Part shown: positions 1-7,990 of the stretch, piece after piece
How positions within the stretch are numbered: position 1 is the stretch's first letter
How the letters are laid out: each line of letters begins with the position of its first letter
Source of the DNA: Planctomycetaceae bacterium
Lineage (GTDB): Bacteria > Planctomycetota > Planctomycetia > Isosphaerales > Isosphaeraceae
DNA length: 8,454 bases
Assembly: GCA_019232645.1 (NCBI GenBank)
Contig: JAFANO010000532.1
Location: 1-8,454 of the forward strand
Direction of reading: 5' to 3'
Notes under the pieces: model-generated
Seen by the model: only the letters and a program-made list of their open reading frames with translations
Told to the model about the DNA's origin: nothing
Database searches by the model: none
Position numbers and translations under genes: made by a program

Positions 1-87
1 CGGCCCGGGATGTAGGCGCGGGCCGGACGAGGGCGTGCCAATCCCTTCACAGCCCTCTTCTCCGATAGGACCCAGGGGACCCTGACG

Positions 88-792
88 ATGTCGGCGAACA
101 TCCTGACTACCGAGCAGCTCGAGGCGCTGCGGCGGTATAGCACGCCCACGATCTCCAACGCGATCGAGATCTTCGACATCCGGCGGCGGCATCTGGGGTT
201 CTTGCCGCACCGGATCCGCTGCTTGCTACCCGACCTGGGGCCGATCGTCGGCTCTGCGGTGACCTCGCGGACTCGGGCCGCGTTCTCGCCGGAAACGTCT
301 CCCGACCTGACCGGGGATTATCTCCGGTACGTCGCGGCGCAGCCCGGCCCGAAGATCGCGGTGGGCCAGGACCTCGACGACCCGCCCGGCCTGGGCGCGC
401 AGTTCGGCGAGGTCAACGCCACGATCCACAAGAAGCTCGGGTGCGTCGGCCACATCACCGACGGCTGCCCGCGCGACCTCGACGAGGTCCACGCGCTGGG
501 CTTCCAGCTCTTCGGGCTCAACCCCTGCGTCAGCCACGCCTACGTGCGACTGGTCGATTTCGGCAAGCCGGTGAAGATCGCGGGCGTCGAGGTCCTCCCC
601 GGCGAGCTGATCCACGCCGACAAGCACGGCGTCTGCATCATCCCGTGGGAAATCGCCCCGAAGCTTGCCGAAGCCTGTGCCGAGGTCGAGCGGATGGAGA
701 AACCTTTACTCGAGTATTGTGAGGCAGAGGACTTCGATCTGGAAGAATACCTCAGGCGGCGCACGGCGATGCGGGCCACGATCCGCGAATAA
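88..792 (+). CDS. RraA-like family protein (HMG/CHA aldolase fold)
   Basis: This 234-residue protein belongs to the RraA / 4-hydroxy-4-methyl-2-oxoglutarate aldolase family. The family signature is visible: a glycine-rich stretch around G104 and G107, then TDGCPRD at 124-130, giving D125, R129 and D130 as the likely substrate and metal-binding residues. The second conserved block follows, with PGE at 171-173 and ADKHGVCIIP at 177-186. It is longer than E. coli RraA (about 160 residues), with extra sequence at the N terminus and a charged helical tail after residue 190. That makes an aldolase or decarboxylase acting on small oxo-acids more likely than an RNase E inhibitor, but the substrate cannot be read from sequence. 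A good AGGGGA ribosome site at 74-79 lies 8 bases before the ATG. It is probably soluble, having no signal peptide or membrane segment. It stands alone and converges on the next gene. The family call is firm; the function is not. Confidence 0.9.
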   Translation: MSANILTTEQLEALRRYSTPTISNAIEIFDIRRRHLGFLPHRIRCLLPDLGPIVGSAVTSRTRAAFSPETSPDLTGDYLRYVAAQPGPKIAVGQDLDDPPGLGAQFGEVNATIHKKLGCVGHITDGCPRDLDEVHALGFQLFGLNPCVSHAYVRLVDFGKPVKIAGVEVLPGELIHADKHGVCIIPWEIAPKLAEACAEVERMEKPLLEYCEAEDFDLEEYLRRRTAMRATIRE

Positions 793-905
793 GGGGGAGC
801 GCCGGAGTCCGCGATCAGTCCGGGGGGGACGGCATCGCGAGACCAGCGGTTGCCGAATTTCGCCCGGCTATTACGCATTCCAAAGGGTTTGTGCGCTCTC
901 TCCGG

Positions 906-930
906 ATCTCAAATTTGAGATTTCAAATTT
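906..930. repeat. AT-rich palindromic repeat between convergent genes
   Basis: Positions 906-921 read ATCTCAAATTTGAGAT, a perfect 16-bp palindrome. It is followed directly by a second, imperfect copy of the same core (TTTCAAATTT, 921-930). The AT-rich island stands out sharply from the GC-rich surroundings. It lies in the 195-bp gap where the RraA-like gene and the small membrane protein gene converge, so it could act as a bidirectional transcription-end structure, but there is no T-run of a classical intrinsic terminator. It may instead be one copy of a dispersed intergenic repeat; that is inference. Confidence 0.6.
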
Positions 931-987
931 CATTACGGCAGACTGGGTGCACGAAACTCCTGGAATCCGTGAAGCTTCTTTCGCGAT

Positions 988-1470
988 TCAGGGAACGCGG
1001 CGGGGATGCGTGACGACGGGCTCGAAACGCTGGTTGCGGCCCACGGCCTCGTCGGGCCGGACCTCGTCGAGCCTCTTGCCCTCGGCGCGCCAGCAACCTT
1101 TGCGGAACTCGAACAGCGCGGTGGCATGGCGAGGGCTAGGTTCGGTCAGGTCATCGAAGGGATGCACATCGAAATGAACACAGATCAGGGCGAGCAACCG
1201 CCGGGTGTGCCGGTCCCTGGCCCAGAGGACTTCGTCGTGCCAGTGCGCCTCGTCCCAGCGGGCCGCCTCGGGAGGATCGACCTGCGCCAGCGCCCTCAGG
1301 AAGCGCGCCTCCAGCCACTCGCGCTGCTGGCGGAACAGGTCACGGGCATGGTCCACGTGCATCTCCTCGGCGAGATTGCGGAGCGGTCGCCGGAGGATCA
1401 GCCAGGCGGCGATGAGGCAGATTGGAATGACGCCCACCCAGATGATCAAGCCCATGGGTCGATTCCCCAT
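988..1470 (-). CDS. small membrane-anchored protein of unknown function
   Basis: I do not recognise this 160-residue protein. A single hydrophobic segment at about residues 7-26 (GLIIWVGVIPICLIAAWLIL) is followed by an arginine pair, so it is probably anchored in the inner membrane with the rest in the cytoplasm. The soluble part begins with a charged helical stretch (30-65). A His/Trp-rich region (72-105, including WDEAHWHDEV) follows, and then a segment (about 117-143) with an aromatic-basic-Gly-Trp pattern, FEFRKGCWRAEGKRL. The start is uncertain. The ATG at 1470 has no clear ribosome site. The in-frame ATG at 1455 has GGGGA about 8 bases upstream and would leave a 155-residue protein beginning right at the membrane segment. 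It is divergent from nfo, with a 125-bp shared promoter region. Plausible codon use and a coherent membrane topology support a real gene; its role is unknown. Confidence 0.7.
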   Translation of the reverse strand: MGNRPMGLIIWVGVIPICLIAAWLILRRPLRNLAEEMHVDHARDLFRQQREWLEARFLRALAQVDPPEAARWDEAHWHDEVLWARDRHTRRLLALICVHFDVHPFDDLTEPSPRHATALFEFRKGCWRAEGKRLDEVRPDEAVGRNQRFEPVVTHPRRVP

Positions 1471-1495
1471 CGGTCCGTGGAGTGGAGTCTTCGAG

Positions 1496-1517
1496 CGGAC
1501 CTGTTATTCTAGGTCCG
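1496..1517. promoter_or_regulatory. inverted repeat in the divergent nfo promoter region
   Basis: The sequence CGGACCT is repeated as its reverse complement AGGTCCG, with an 8-base AT-rich spacer (GTTATTCT) between the arms. The 7-bp arms match perfectly. It lies in the gap between the divergent membrane-protein gene (start 1470) and nfo (start 1596), so it could be an operator for either or both genes, or a leader hairpin for nfo. TATTCT within the spacer resembles a -10 box, but I see no convincing -35. Function is inferred from position only. Confidence 0.35.
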
Positions 1518-1580
1518 AGACCGAGCGATCCGCAAGGCGCCACTCGCGAAGGAAGGTTCCAGGACAGGCCGGACCCGCCA

Positions 1581-1586
1581 GGGAGG
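1581..1586 (+). promoter_or_regulatory. ribosome binding site that decides the nfo start
   Basis: GGGAGG lies 9 bases before the ATG at 1596. The reading frame is open further upstream to an ATG at 1482, but that longer start has no such site and would add 38 residues with no match to endonuclease IV. The strong site plus family alignment fix the start at 1596. Confidence 0.75.
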
Positions 1587-1595
1587 ATTCTCAGG

Positions 1596-2474
1596 ATGGC
1601 CGTGAAGTTCGGGGCACATATGTCGATCGCGGGGGGCTGCGACCGCGCGGTCCGCGCCGCGCACCGGGTCGGGTTCGCGACGGTCCAGCTCTTCACCAAG
1701 AGCAACAACCAGTGGAAGGCCTCCCCGCTGACCGACGCACACCTCGCGGCGTTCCGGTTGGCGCTGGCGGAGACCGGGATCGTCGATCCGGTCGCCCACA
1801 ACTCGTACCTGATCAACCTGGGCAGTCCCGATGACGCACTCTGGGCCCGCTCGATCGACGCCATGACCGTCGAGGTGGAACGATGCCAGGCACTGGGGAT
1901 CGGCGACCTGGTCATCCATCCCGGGGCGCATCTCGGCTCGGGCGAGGAGGCGGGCCTGGCGCGGGTCGCGCGGGGGCTCGACGCGGTTCATCGCCGGACC
2001 CGGGGCGTCGCCGTCCGGATCGACCTCGAGACGACCGCGGGGCAAGGCACCTGCCTCGGGCACCGGTTCTGGCACCTCGGCCGGATCCTCGAGCAGGTCG
2101 CGGAACCGGAACGGCTGGGCATCTGTGCCGACTCGTGCCACATTTTCGCCGCAGGGTATTCCCTGGAGGCGAACGGCGGGTACGATGACACTATGGATGA
2201 ACTGGATCGGTCCGTCAGCATCAGCCGGCTCCGAGTCTGGCACCTCAACGACAGCCGTCGCGAGCGCGGGAGCCGGGTCGATCGCCACGCCGGGATCGGC
2301 CTGGGTCACATGGGGCTGGGTCCCTTCGGGCGGATCGTCAACGACCCCCGCTCTCGCGCGGTGCCGATGATCCTTGAGACGCCCAAAGGGCACGACGAGG
2401 GGGGCGAGGACCTCGATGCCCGCAACCTCCGCGTGCTCCGACACCTGGAAGAGCGATCCTCCACCGCGCCTTGA
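1596..2474 (+). CDS. nfo: endonuclease IV (deoxyribonuclease IV, AP endonuclease)
   Basis: This 292-residue enzyme cuts DNA 5' of abasic sites in base excision repair, using a trinuclear zinc centre in a TIM barrel. All nine zinc ligands known from E. coli Nfo can be assigned: H68 (VAHNSYLINL), H108 (VIHPGAH), E145 (RIDLE), D179 and H182 (ADSCH), H216 (VWHLNDS), D229 and H231 (DRHAGIGLGHMG) and E261 (ILETPKG). Seven fall at exactly the E. coli numbers, which supports the chosen start and an intact active enzyme. The N terminus (KFGAHMSIAGG) and the DNA-contacting stretch FTKSNNQWK (33-41) are typical. Length matches the family (about 280-300). The protein is cytoplasmic. ppk1 follows 32 bp downstream on the same strand, so the two are probably cotranscribed. 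An inverted repeat at 1496-1517 lies upstream and may regulate it. Confidence 0.97.
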   Translation: MAVKFGAHMSIAGGCDRAVRAAHRVGFATVQLFTKSNNQWKASPLTDAHLAAFRLALAETGIVDPVAHNSYLINLGSPDDALWARSIDAMTVEVERCQALGIGDLVIHPGAHLGSGEEAGLARVARGLDAVHRRTRGVAVRIDLETTAGQGTCLGHRFWHLGRILEQVAEPERLGICADSCHIFAAGYSLEANGGYDDTMDELDRSVSISRLRVWHLNDSRRERGSRVDRHAGIGLGHMGLGPFGRIVNDPRSRAVPMILETPKGHDEGGEDLDARNLRVLRHLEERSSTAP

Positions 2475-2506
2475 CCGGGTCGGGGGACGAGGAAGAGTCG
2501 TTTGCC

Positions 2507-4717
<2,211 letters not shown>

Positions 4718-4735
4718 GCCGGCCCCCCGATCAAT

Positions 4736-5230
4736 TCAATCGCGAAGGAGGCGGAGGAGGCGGGGAGTGGCCAGCCAGTCGAGCCTGAGGCCGCGGTCGT
4801 CCGGATTGCAGAGCGCGGCGATGCCTCCTTTGCGGAGCTCGCACGCGACGGGATGACGATCGTCGGTGATCAGCAAACCGATCAGGTCGGTGAGGCTCGG
4901 GTTATGGCCCACGAGCATCAGTCTGGGCTCGGTCCGGGTCTGAAGCCAGTCGCGGATCGACGCGGCATCGCGCTCGGCCCGGAGCGCGTCGGCGGTCTCC
5001 AGGCGGTCGGACATCCCCAACGCCTCGGCGACGATCTCCGCCGTCTTCAAGGCGCGGGGTAGGGGACTGGTGACGATCCGGTCCAGCCGGAGGTCCAACC
5101 GGCGAAGCCGCCGAGCGATCTTTCGCATCTGCTTCTCACCCTTGGGGGTCAGCGGGCGCTCGTCGTCGGCGAAATCGGGAGTGCCGGACGGGACGGCGAT
5201 TCCGTGGCGCAGCAAGTAAACCTCGGTCAT
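4736..5230 (-). CDS. sixA: SixA-type histidine phosphatase
   Basis: This 164-residue protein belongs to the short SixA branch of the histidine phosphatase (phosphoglycerate mutase-like) superfamily, which removes phosphate from phosphohistidine on signalling proteins. The N-terminal LLRHGIA motif supplies R8 and the nucleophile H9. ERPLTPKGEKQ (24-34) is the conserved second block. SPLPRALKTAE (55-65) supplies the second phosphate-binding arginine (R59), and LMLVGHNPSL (104-113) the second histidine (H109). Length matches SixA (about 160) rather than larger mutases. It has no signal peptide. It converges on ppk1 with an 18-bp gap. SixA-like genes recur beside ppk1 and CHAD/PPX genes in many bacteria, so a link to polyphosphate or to a phosphohistidine intermediate is plausible but inferred. 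No clear ribosome site precedes the ATG at 5230. The upstream gap holds a long inverted repeat. The true substrate is not determined by sequence. Confidence 0.88.
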   Translation of the reverse strand: MTEVYLLRHGIAVPSGTPDFADDERPLTPKGEKQMRKIARRLRRLDLRLDRIVTSPLPRALKTAEIVAEALGMSDRLETADALRAERDAASIRDWLQTRTEPRLMLVGHNPSLTDLIGLLITDDRHPVACELRKGGIAALCNPDDRGLRLDWLATPRLLRLLRD

Positions 5231-5289
5231 GGTATCGGTCTCGATCGAGAGAAGCGTTCGCCTCTCGGTTCCAGAGCGGGGGCGAAGGA

Positions 5290-5478
5290 GGATTTCGGCT
5301 CATGCAAGGTCCGCACAGAGGCTGGGATATTTTCGCCATTTGTGCGCCGACTTTTTGTATGGCGCACATCTGGCAAGGCTGAATGGCCAGGACTTACATC
5401 CATCAGCCGATCCGCATATACTGTACAAATGACGAAAAAATCCCAGCCTGACAGCGGACCCTGCACGAGCTCGAATCC
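5290..5478. repeat. long imperfect inverted repeat (possible MITE-like element)
   Basis: The left arm (5290-5345) and the reverse complement of the right arm (5423-5478) align without gaps over 56 bases at roughly 75-80% identity. Both arms contain the shared blocks GGTCCGC, AGGCTGGGAT, TTTTCG and CATTTGT. The centre (5346-5422) is 77 bases and looks only loosely symmetric. The element fills most of the gap between the arginine dihydrolase stop and the SixA-like start. Two readings fit: a non-autonomous mobile element with decayed terminal repeats, or two head-to-head copies of a shorter dispersed repeat. As RNA it would form a long stem and could end or process the arginine operon transcript. 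No target-site duplication is clear at its edges. Confidence 0.65.
5341..5368. repeat. nested perfect hairpin inside the long inverted repeat
   Basis: TGTGCGCC at 5341-5348 and GGCGCACA at 5361-5368 form a perfect 8-bp GC-rich stem around a 12-base loop containing a T-run. It spans the inner edge of the left arm and competes for pairing with the larger palindrome, so the RNA could adopt either fold. The right half of the element has no matching hairpin, so it is not simply a by-product of the long symmetry. Confidence 0.5.
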
Positions 5479-5480
5479 GT

Positions 5481-5504
5481 AATTCGGAATTCGGAATTCG
5501 GAAT
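5481..5504. repeat. heptamer tandem repeat (AATTCGG x3 plus AAT)
   Basis: Three perfect copies of AATTCGG follow one another, ending in a partial AAT. The array begins two bases after the right arm of the long inverted repeat and ends 19 bases from the stop codon of the arginine dihydrolase gene. Its composition is unlike the surrounding GC-rich DNA. The phase of the repeat creates overlapping GAATTC palindromes. Confidence 0.7.
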
Positions 5505-5523
5505 CTCGATTGAGGTATACGCC

Positions 5524-6378
5524 TCAGCGGGCCACACCTACAGCGGCGGGGTCGTGCTTCCAGGCCGCAGCCTCCTCGCCGTCGATCCGGAGGGTCAGGC
5601 ATTTGGCGCTGCCACCGGCCTTGATGAACTCGGAGAGCCGGAGCGGCCGAACCTCATATCCCCAACCTTGCAAAGCCCGCGCCAGCTTCGGGGAGCCGTC
5701 GTTCAGGATCACGGTCTTGCCGACCACCACCGCGTTGCAACTGAACGAGACCGCCTCCTCGGCCGAGACCTCGAGCAGGTTCGGGATCCGGTCCTGGAGC
5801 ACCGAGCGGCCGTAGTCGTCGAACGCCCCAGGGTAATAGATCGCTTCGTCCTCGGACAGGGGGCAGAAGCAGGTGTCGAGGTGATAGAACCGGGGATCGA
5901 CCAGCTCCAGCGGCAGGACCGCGACGCCGAGCCGCTCGCCCACCCATTGATGACTCCGCGCGTCGCTCCGGAAGCGATAGCCCGCGAAAAGGGCCTCGCC
6001 GCAGAACAGCGCGTCGCCCGCGCCCTCGAAGTGGTAGCGGGGGGGCAGAGTCACGACCTCGAATCCGTGCGCGCTCGCCCAGCGCTCGAAGACGGGCGTC
6101 TCGCCCTGCCGGACGCCATGGCGGAACCGGGAGCTGATGAATGTCTTGTGGAAGACGAGCCCCGCGTTGGCCGTGAAGACGAGGTCGGGGAGGCCGGGGA
6201 CGGGGTCGAGACGCGCGATCGTCACCCCCAGGTCGCGGAGGACGTCGTGGAGCCTCCACCACTGCCGTCGCGACTCGTCGGGGTCGCTCCTGACCTGGCG
6301 GTTCATCCAGGGGTTGATCTCGTACTCGATCCCATAATACTCCGGCTCGCACATCAGGATCCGGGGCGTCCGAACCAT
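5524..6378 (-). CDS. argZ: arginine dihydrolase, ArgZ-type (guanidino-group-modifying superfamily), stand-alone
   Basis: This 284-residue protein matches the N-terminal catalytic half of cyanobacterial ArgZ/AgrE, which hydrolyses arginine to ornithine, ammonia and CO2. It has the alpha/beta-propeller fold shared with DDAH and arginine deiminase. Diagnostic blocks: INPWMN (21-26), PDLVFTANAGLV with N71, FEGAGDALF (117-125), FYHLDTCFCPL with H166, SFSCNAV (211-217) and AGGSAKCLTLR with the nucleophile C260. From my memory of the family, Asn71 is the residue associated with dihydrolase rather than simple deiminase activity. The ATG at 6378 was chosen: homology starts at residue 1 and GGAG sits 9 bases upstream. 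A GTG at 6471, three bases after the upstream gene's stop, would add 31 Arg-rich residues of no recognised family. The protein lacks the C-terminal LOR/SDH domain of ArgZ, which is encoded separately upstream. The alternative is DDAH or arginine deiminase; the motifs favour ArgZ. Confidence 0.87.
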   Translation of the reverse strand: MVRTPRILMCEPEYYGIEYEINPWMNRQVRSDPDESRRQWWRLHDVLRDLGVTIARLDPVPGLPDLVFTANAGLVFHKTFISSRFRHGVRQGETPVFERWASAHGFEVVTLPPRYHFEGAGDALFCGEALFAGYRFRSDARSHQWVGERLGVAVLPLELVDPRFYHLDTCFCPLSEDEAIYYPGAFDDYGRSVLQDRIPNLLEVSAEEAVSFSCNAVVVGKTVILNDGSPKLARALQGWGYEVRPLRLSEFIKAGGSAKCLTLRIDGEEAAAWKHDPAAVGVAR

Positions 6379-6474
6379 AACTTCCGTCTCCGACTGGACA
6401 TCGGCGTCCCGGGGCGTCGGTCGCCGACCGTCCGCCGCGCGACGCCGAGGGAGAGCTGTCGAACGGCTCACGAG

Positions 6475-7737
6475 CTATTTCTTGAGTTCCAGGGCCAGGC
6501 TCCGGAGGAACGGCTCGACGTCCGTCACCATCCCGATCGTCTGGAAGGTCCCGCGGTCGCTGAGCTTGGTCACGGTGGCGGGGTTGATGTCGACGCAGAC
6601 GACCTTGACCCACGCGGGCAGCAGGTTGCCCGTGGCGATCGAGTGCAGGGCGGTCGCGATCAGGAGGGCGAACCCGACATCCCGGATCGCCTGCCGCATC
6701 CGCTCCTGGGCGGCCAGGACGTCGGTGATCACCTCGGGCAGCGGCCCGTCATCCCGGATCGACCCGGCGAGCACCACGTCGACGTCCGCCGCGACGCACT
6801 CATACATGATCCCTGATCTCAAGACGCCCGAAGCGACCGCGTGTTTGATCCCGCCCAGCCGTCGGATCGTGTTGATGGCGCGGAGGTGGTGCTCGTGGCC
6901 GTGCTCGATCGCCTCGCCGTGGGTGAGCGACACGCCCAGGCTCGTGCCGAAGAGCGCCTGCTCGATGTCGTGGGCGGCCAGGGCGTTGCCGGCGAAGAGG
7001 GTCTGGATCCAGCCCTCGCGGATCAGCTCCGCGACGTGCCCCGCCGAGCCGGTATGGATGATCGCGGGGCCGCCGACCAGCAGGACCTTCTTGCCCCCGG
7101 CACGGGTCGCGCGGATCGAATCGGCGACCCCCTGGAGGCTGATCGCCTTGGGCTTCTCGCTCGAGACGTTCGAGCTCATGAAGCCGAACAGGCTGCTGTC
7201 GCGGGGCCGCTCGACGGGGATGACCCGGACCCCCTCATGTCCGACGACGATCGGCATGCCGAGCATGACGTCAGTCATGGGCACGCACCGCGCCGACCGG
7301 GTGGCGAGGTCGACGGCGATGCCGCAATCCATCTCCTGGTCGGCCACGTCGATCCAGTGGCCGCCGAGCCGGACCTGAGTGTGCTGGTTGGTCGTGCTGT
7401 AAAAGTTCTCGGGGAAGGCCCCCTCGATGTCGGCCGGCACGACTTTCGCATCCTCGGGATGGACGGGCGAGGCGCCGTGCTCGACCAGGTCGCCGAGGAT
7501 CGCGTCGAGCTCGTCTACGGTCGCCGCGCGGATCGTGATCCGGGCATAGCTGGGATCGACACGGCGGGCACCGACCCGGCACTCGCGGATCTCGAAGGTG
7601 CCGCCCATCTGGAGGATCCGGTCCAGGATCTTGGGCAGCAGGAGCGAGTCGATGATGTGCCCGGTGACCTCCACGTCCTCGACCACACCCGGGGCCGCTC
7701 GCTCGCTCGCCGGGCTCCGACGCTCAGATTGCGCCAT
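6475..7737 (-). CDS. TIGR00300/LOR-SDH-domain ornithine cyclodeaminase, archaeal/AgrE-C type
   Basis: This 420-residue protein matches the LOR/SDH-type domain (TIGR00300) that forms the C-terminal half of cyanobacterial AgrE/ArgZ and stand-alone archaeal ornithine cyclodeaminases. These convert ornithine to proline and ammonia with a tightly bound nicotinamide cofactor. They are unrelated in sequence to classical mu-crystallin-type Ocd. The N-terminal domain (about 20-180) includes FPENFYSTTN and QEMDCGIAVD. The C-terminal nucleotide-binding domain carries VGGPAIIHTGSAGH (221-234), GNALAAHDIEQALFGTSLG (250-268), GHEHHLRAIN, GSIRDDGPLP (325-334) and CVDINPATVTKLSDRG (381-396). GGAGGAAGG lies 11 bases before the ATG. 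It is the first gene of a two-gene minus-strand unit; the ArgZ-type gene starts 96 bases after its stop. Family membership is firm. The ornithine-to-proline activity rests on homologues and this context, and older annotations as saccharopine dehydrogenase-like proteins should be treated with care. Confidence 0.88.
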   Translation of the reverse strand: MAQSERRSPASERAAPGVVEDVEVTGHIIDSLLLPKILDRILQMGGTFEIRECRVGARRVDPSYARITIRAATVDELDAILGDLVEHGASPVHPEDAKVVPADIEGAFPENFYSTTNQHTQVRLGGHWIDVADQEMDCGIAVDLATRSARCVPMTDVMLGMPIVVGHEGVRVIPVERPRDSSLFGFMSSNVSSEKPKAISLQGVADSIRATRAGGKKVLLVGGPAIIHTGSAGHVAELIREGWIQTLFAGNALAAHDIEQALFGTSLGVSLTHGEAIEHGHEHHLRAINTIRRLGGIKHAVASGVLRSGIMYECVAADVDVVLAGSIRDDGPLPEVITDVLAAQERMRQAIRDVGFALLIATALHSIATGNLLPAWVKVVCVDINPATVTKLSDRGTFQTIGMVTDVEPFLRSLALELKK

Positions 7738-7748
7738 AGCGGGTTCGT

Positions 7749-7757
7749 CCTTCCTCC
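7749..7757 (-). promoter_or_regulatory. ribosome binding site of the cyclodeaminase gene
   Basis: Read on the minus strand this is GGAGGAAGG, ending 11 bases before the ATG at 7737. It is the strongest Shine-Dalgarno match on this strand and supports the chosen start. Confidence 0.65.
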
Positions 7758-7955
7758 GAGTTCGGCTGGGCGACCTCGATCCCCTCGGCCGATCCTCCGG
7801 ACGCGGCGGAGGGACCGGTCGGCGGCCCTCCAGGCCTGCCCGAAGGGGACGGACGCCGTGTGGGGAGGAGGGGCTGCCGGTCGAGCGGGCGTCCAGGCAG
7901 GATCATCATCGAGGTCGGGCGCCAATGATCGACGACTTCGTCTCACGCACGACGT

Positions 7956-7971
7956 CGTCACTATTATGACG
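7956..7971. promoter_or_regulatory. candidate operator: inverted repeat over the putative -10
   Basis: CGTCA and TGACG form 5-bp inverted arms around a 6-base AT-rich centre (CTATTA). The repeat overlaps the CATAAT box proposed as the -10 of a minus-strand promoter, which is where a repressor would act. The arms are short and could occur by chance. Confidence 0.25.
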
Positions 7972-7990
7972 GCCGAGCGACGGCGCACAA
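7963..7990 (-). promoter_or_regulatory. candidate sigma-70-type promoter for the arginine genes
   Basis: On the minus strand TTGTGC (7985-7990) is followed after 16 bases by CATAAT (7963-7968). CATAAT matches the consensus -10 at five of six positions; TTGTGC matches the -35 at three of six. It points toward the cyclodeaminase and ArgZ-type genes and would give a leader of about 220 bases. It is one of the few AT-rich spots in this stretch. Planctomycete promoters are poorly defined, so this is tentative. Confidence 0.3.

Noticed and set aside
1482..1595. A 38-residue N-terminal extension of endonuclease IV from the ATG at 1482
   Set aside because: The extension has no match to the family and no ribosome site. 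With the 1596 start, seven of nine zinc ligands fall on E. coli numbering and GGGAGG sits 9 bases upstream.
4718..4735. Possible shared terminator between ppk1 and sixA
   Set aside because: The 18-base gap contains only a short GCCGGCC-like palindrome with no T-run and no stable hairpin that I could support.
5227..5602. Short minus-strand open frames over the inverted repeat that resemble one another
   Set aside because: Their similarity comes from the two arms of the repeat being read on the same strand. They are not paralogous genes.
5554..6816. A 420-codon plus-strand open frame across the two arginine genes
   Set aside because: It spans both minus-strand genes and their junction, has low-complexity Arg/Asp/Glu/Pro content and matches no family. 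It is a codon-bias shadow.
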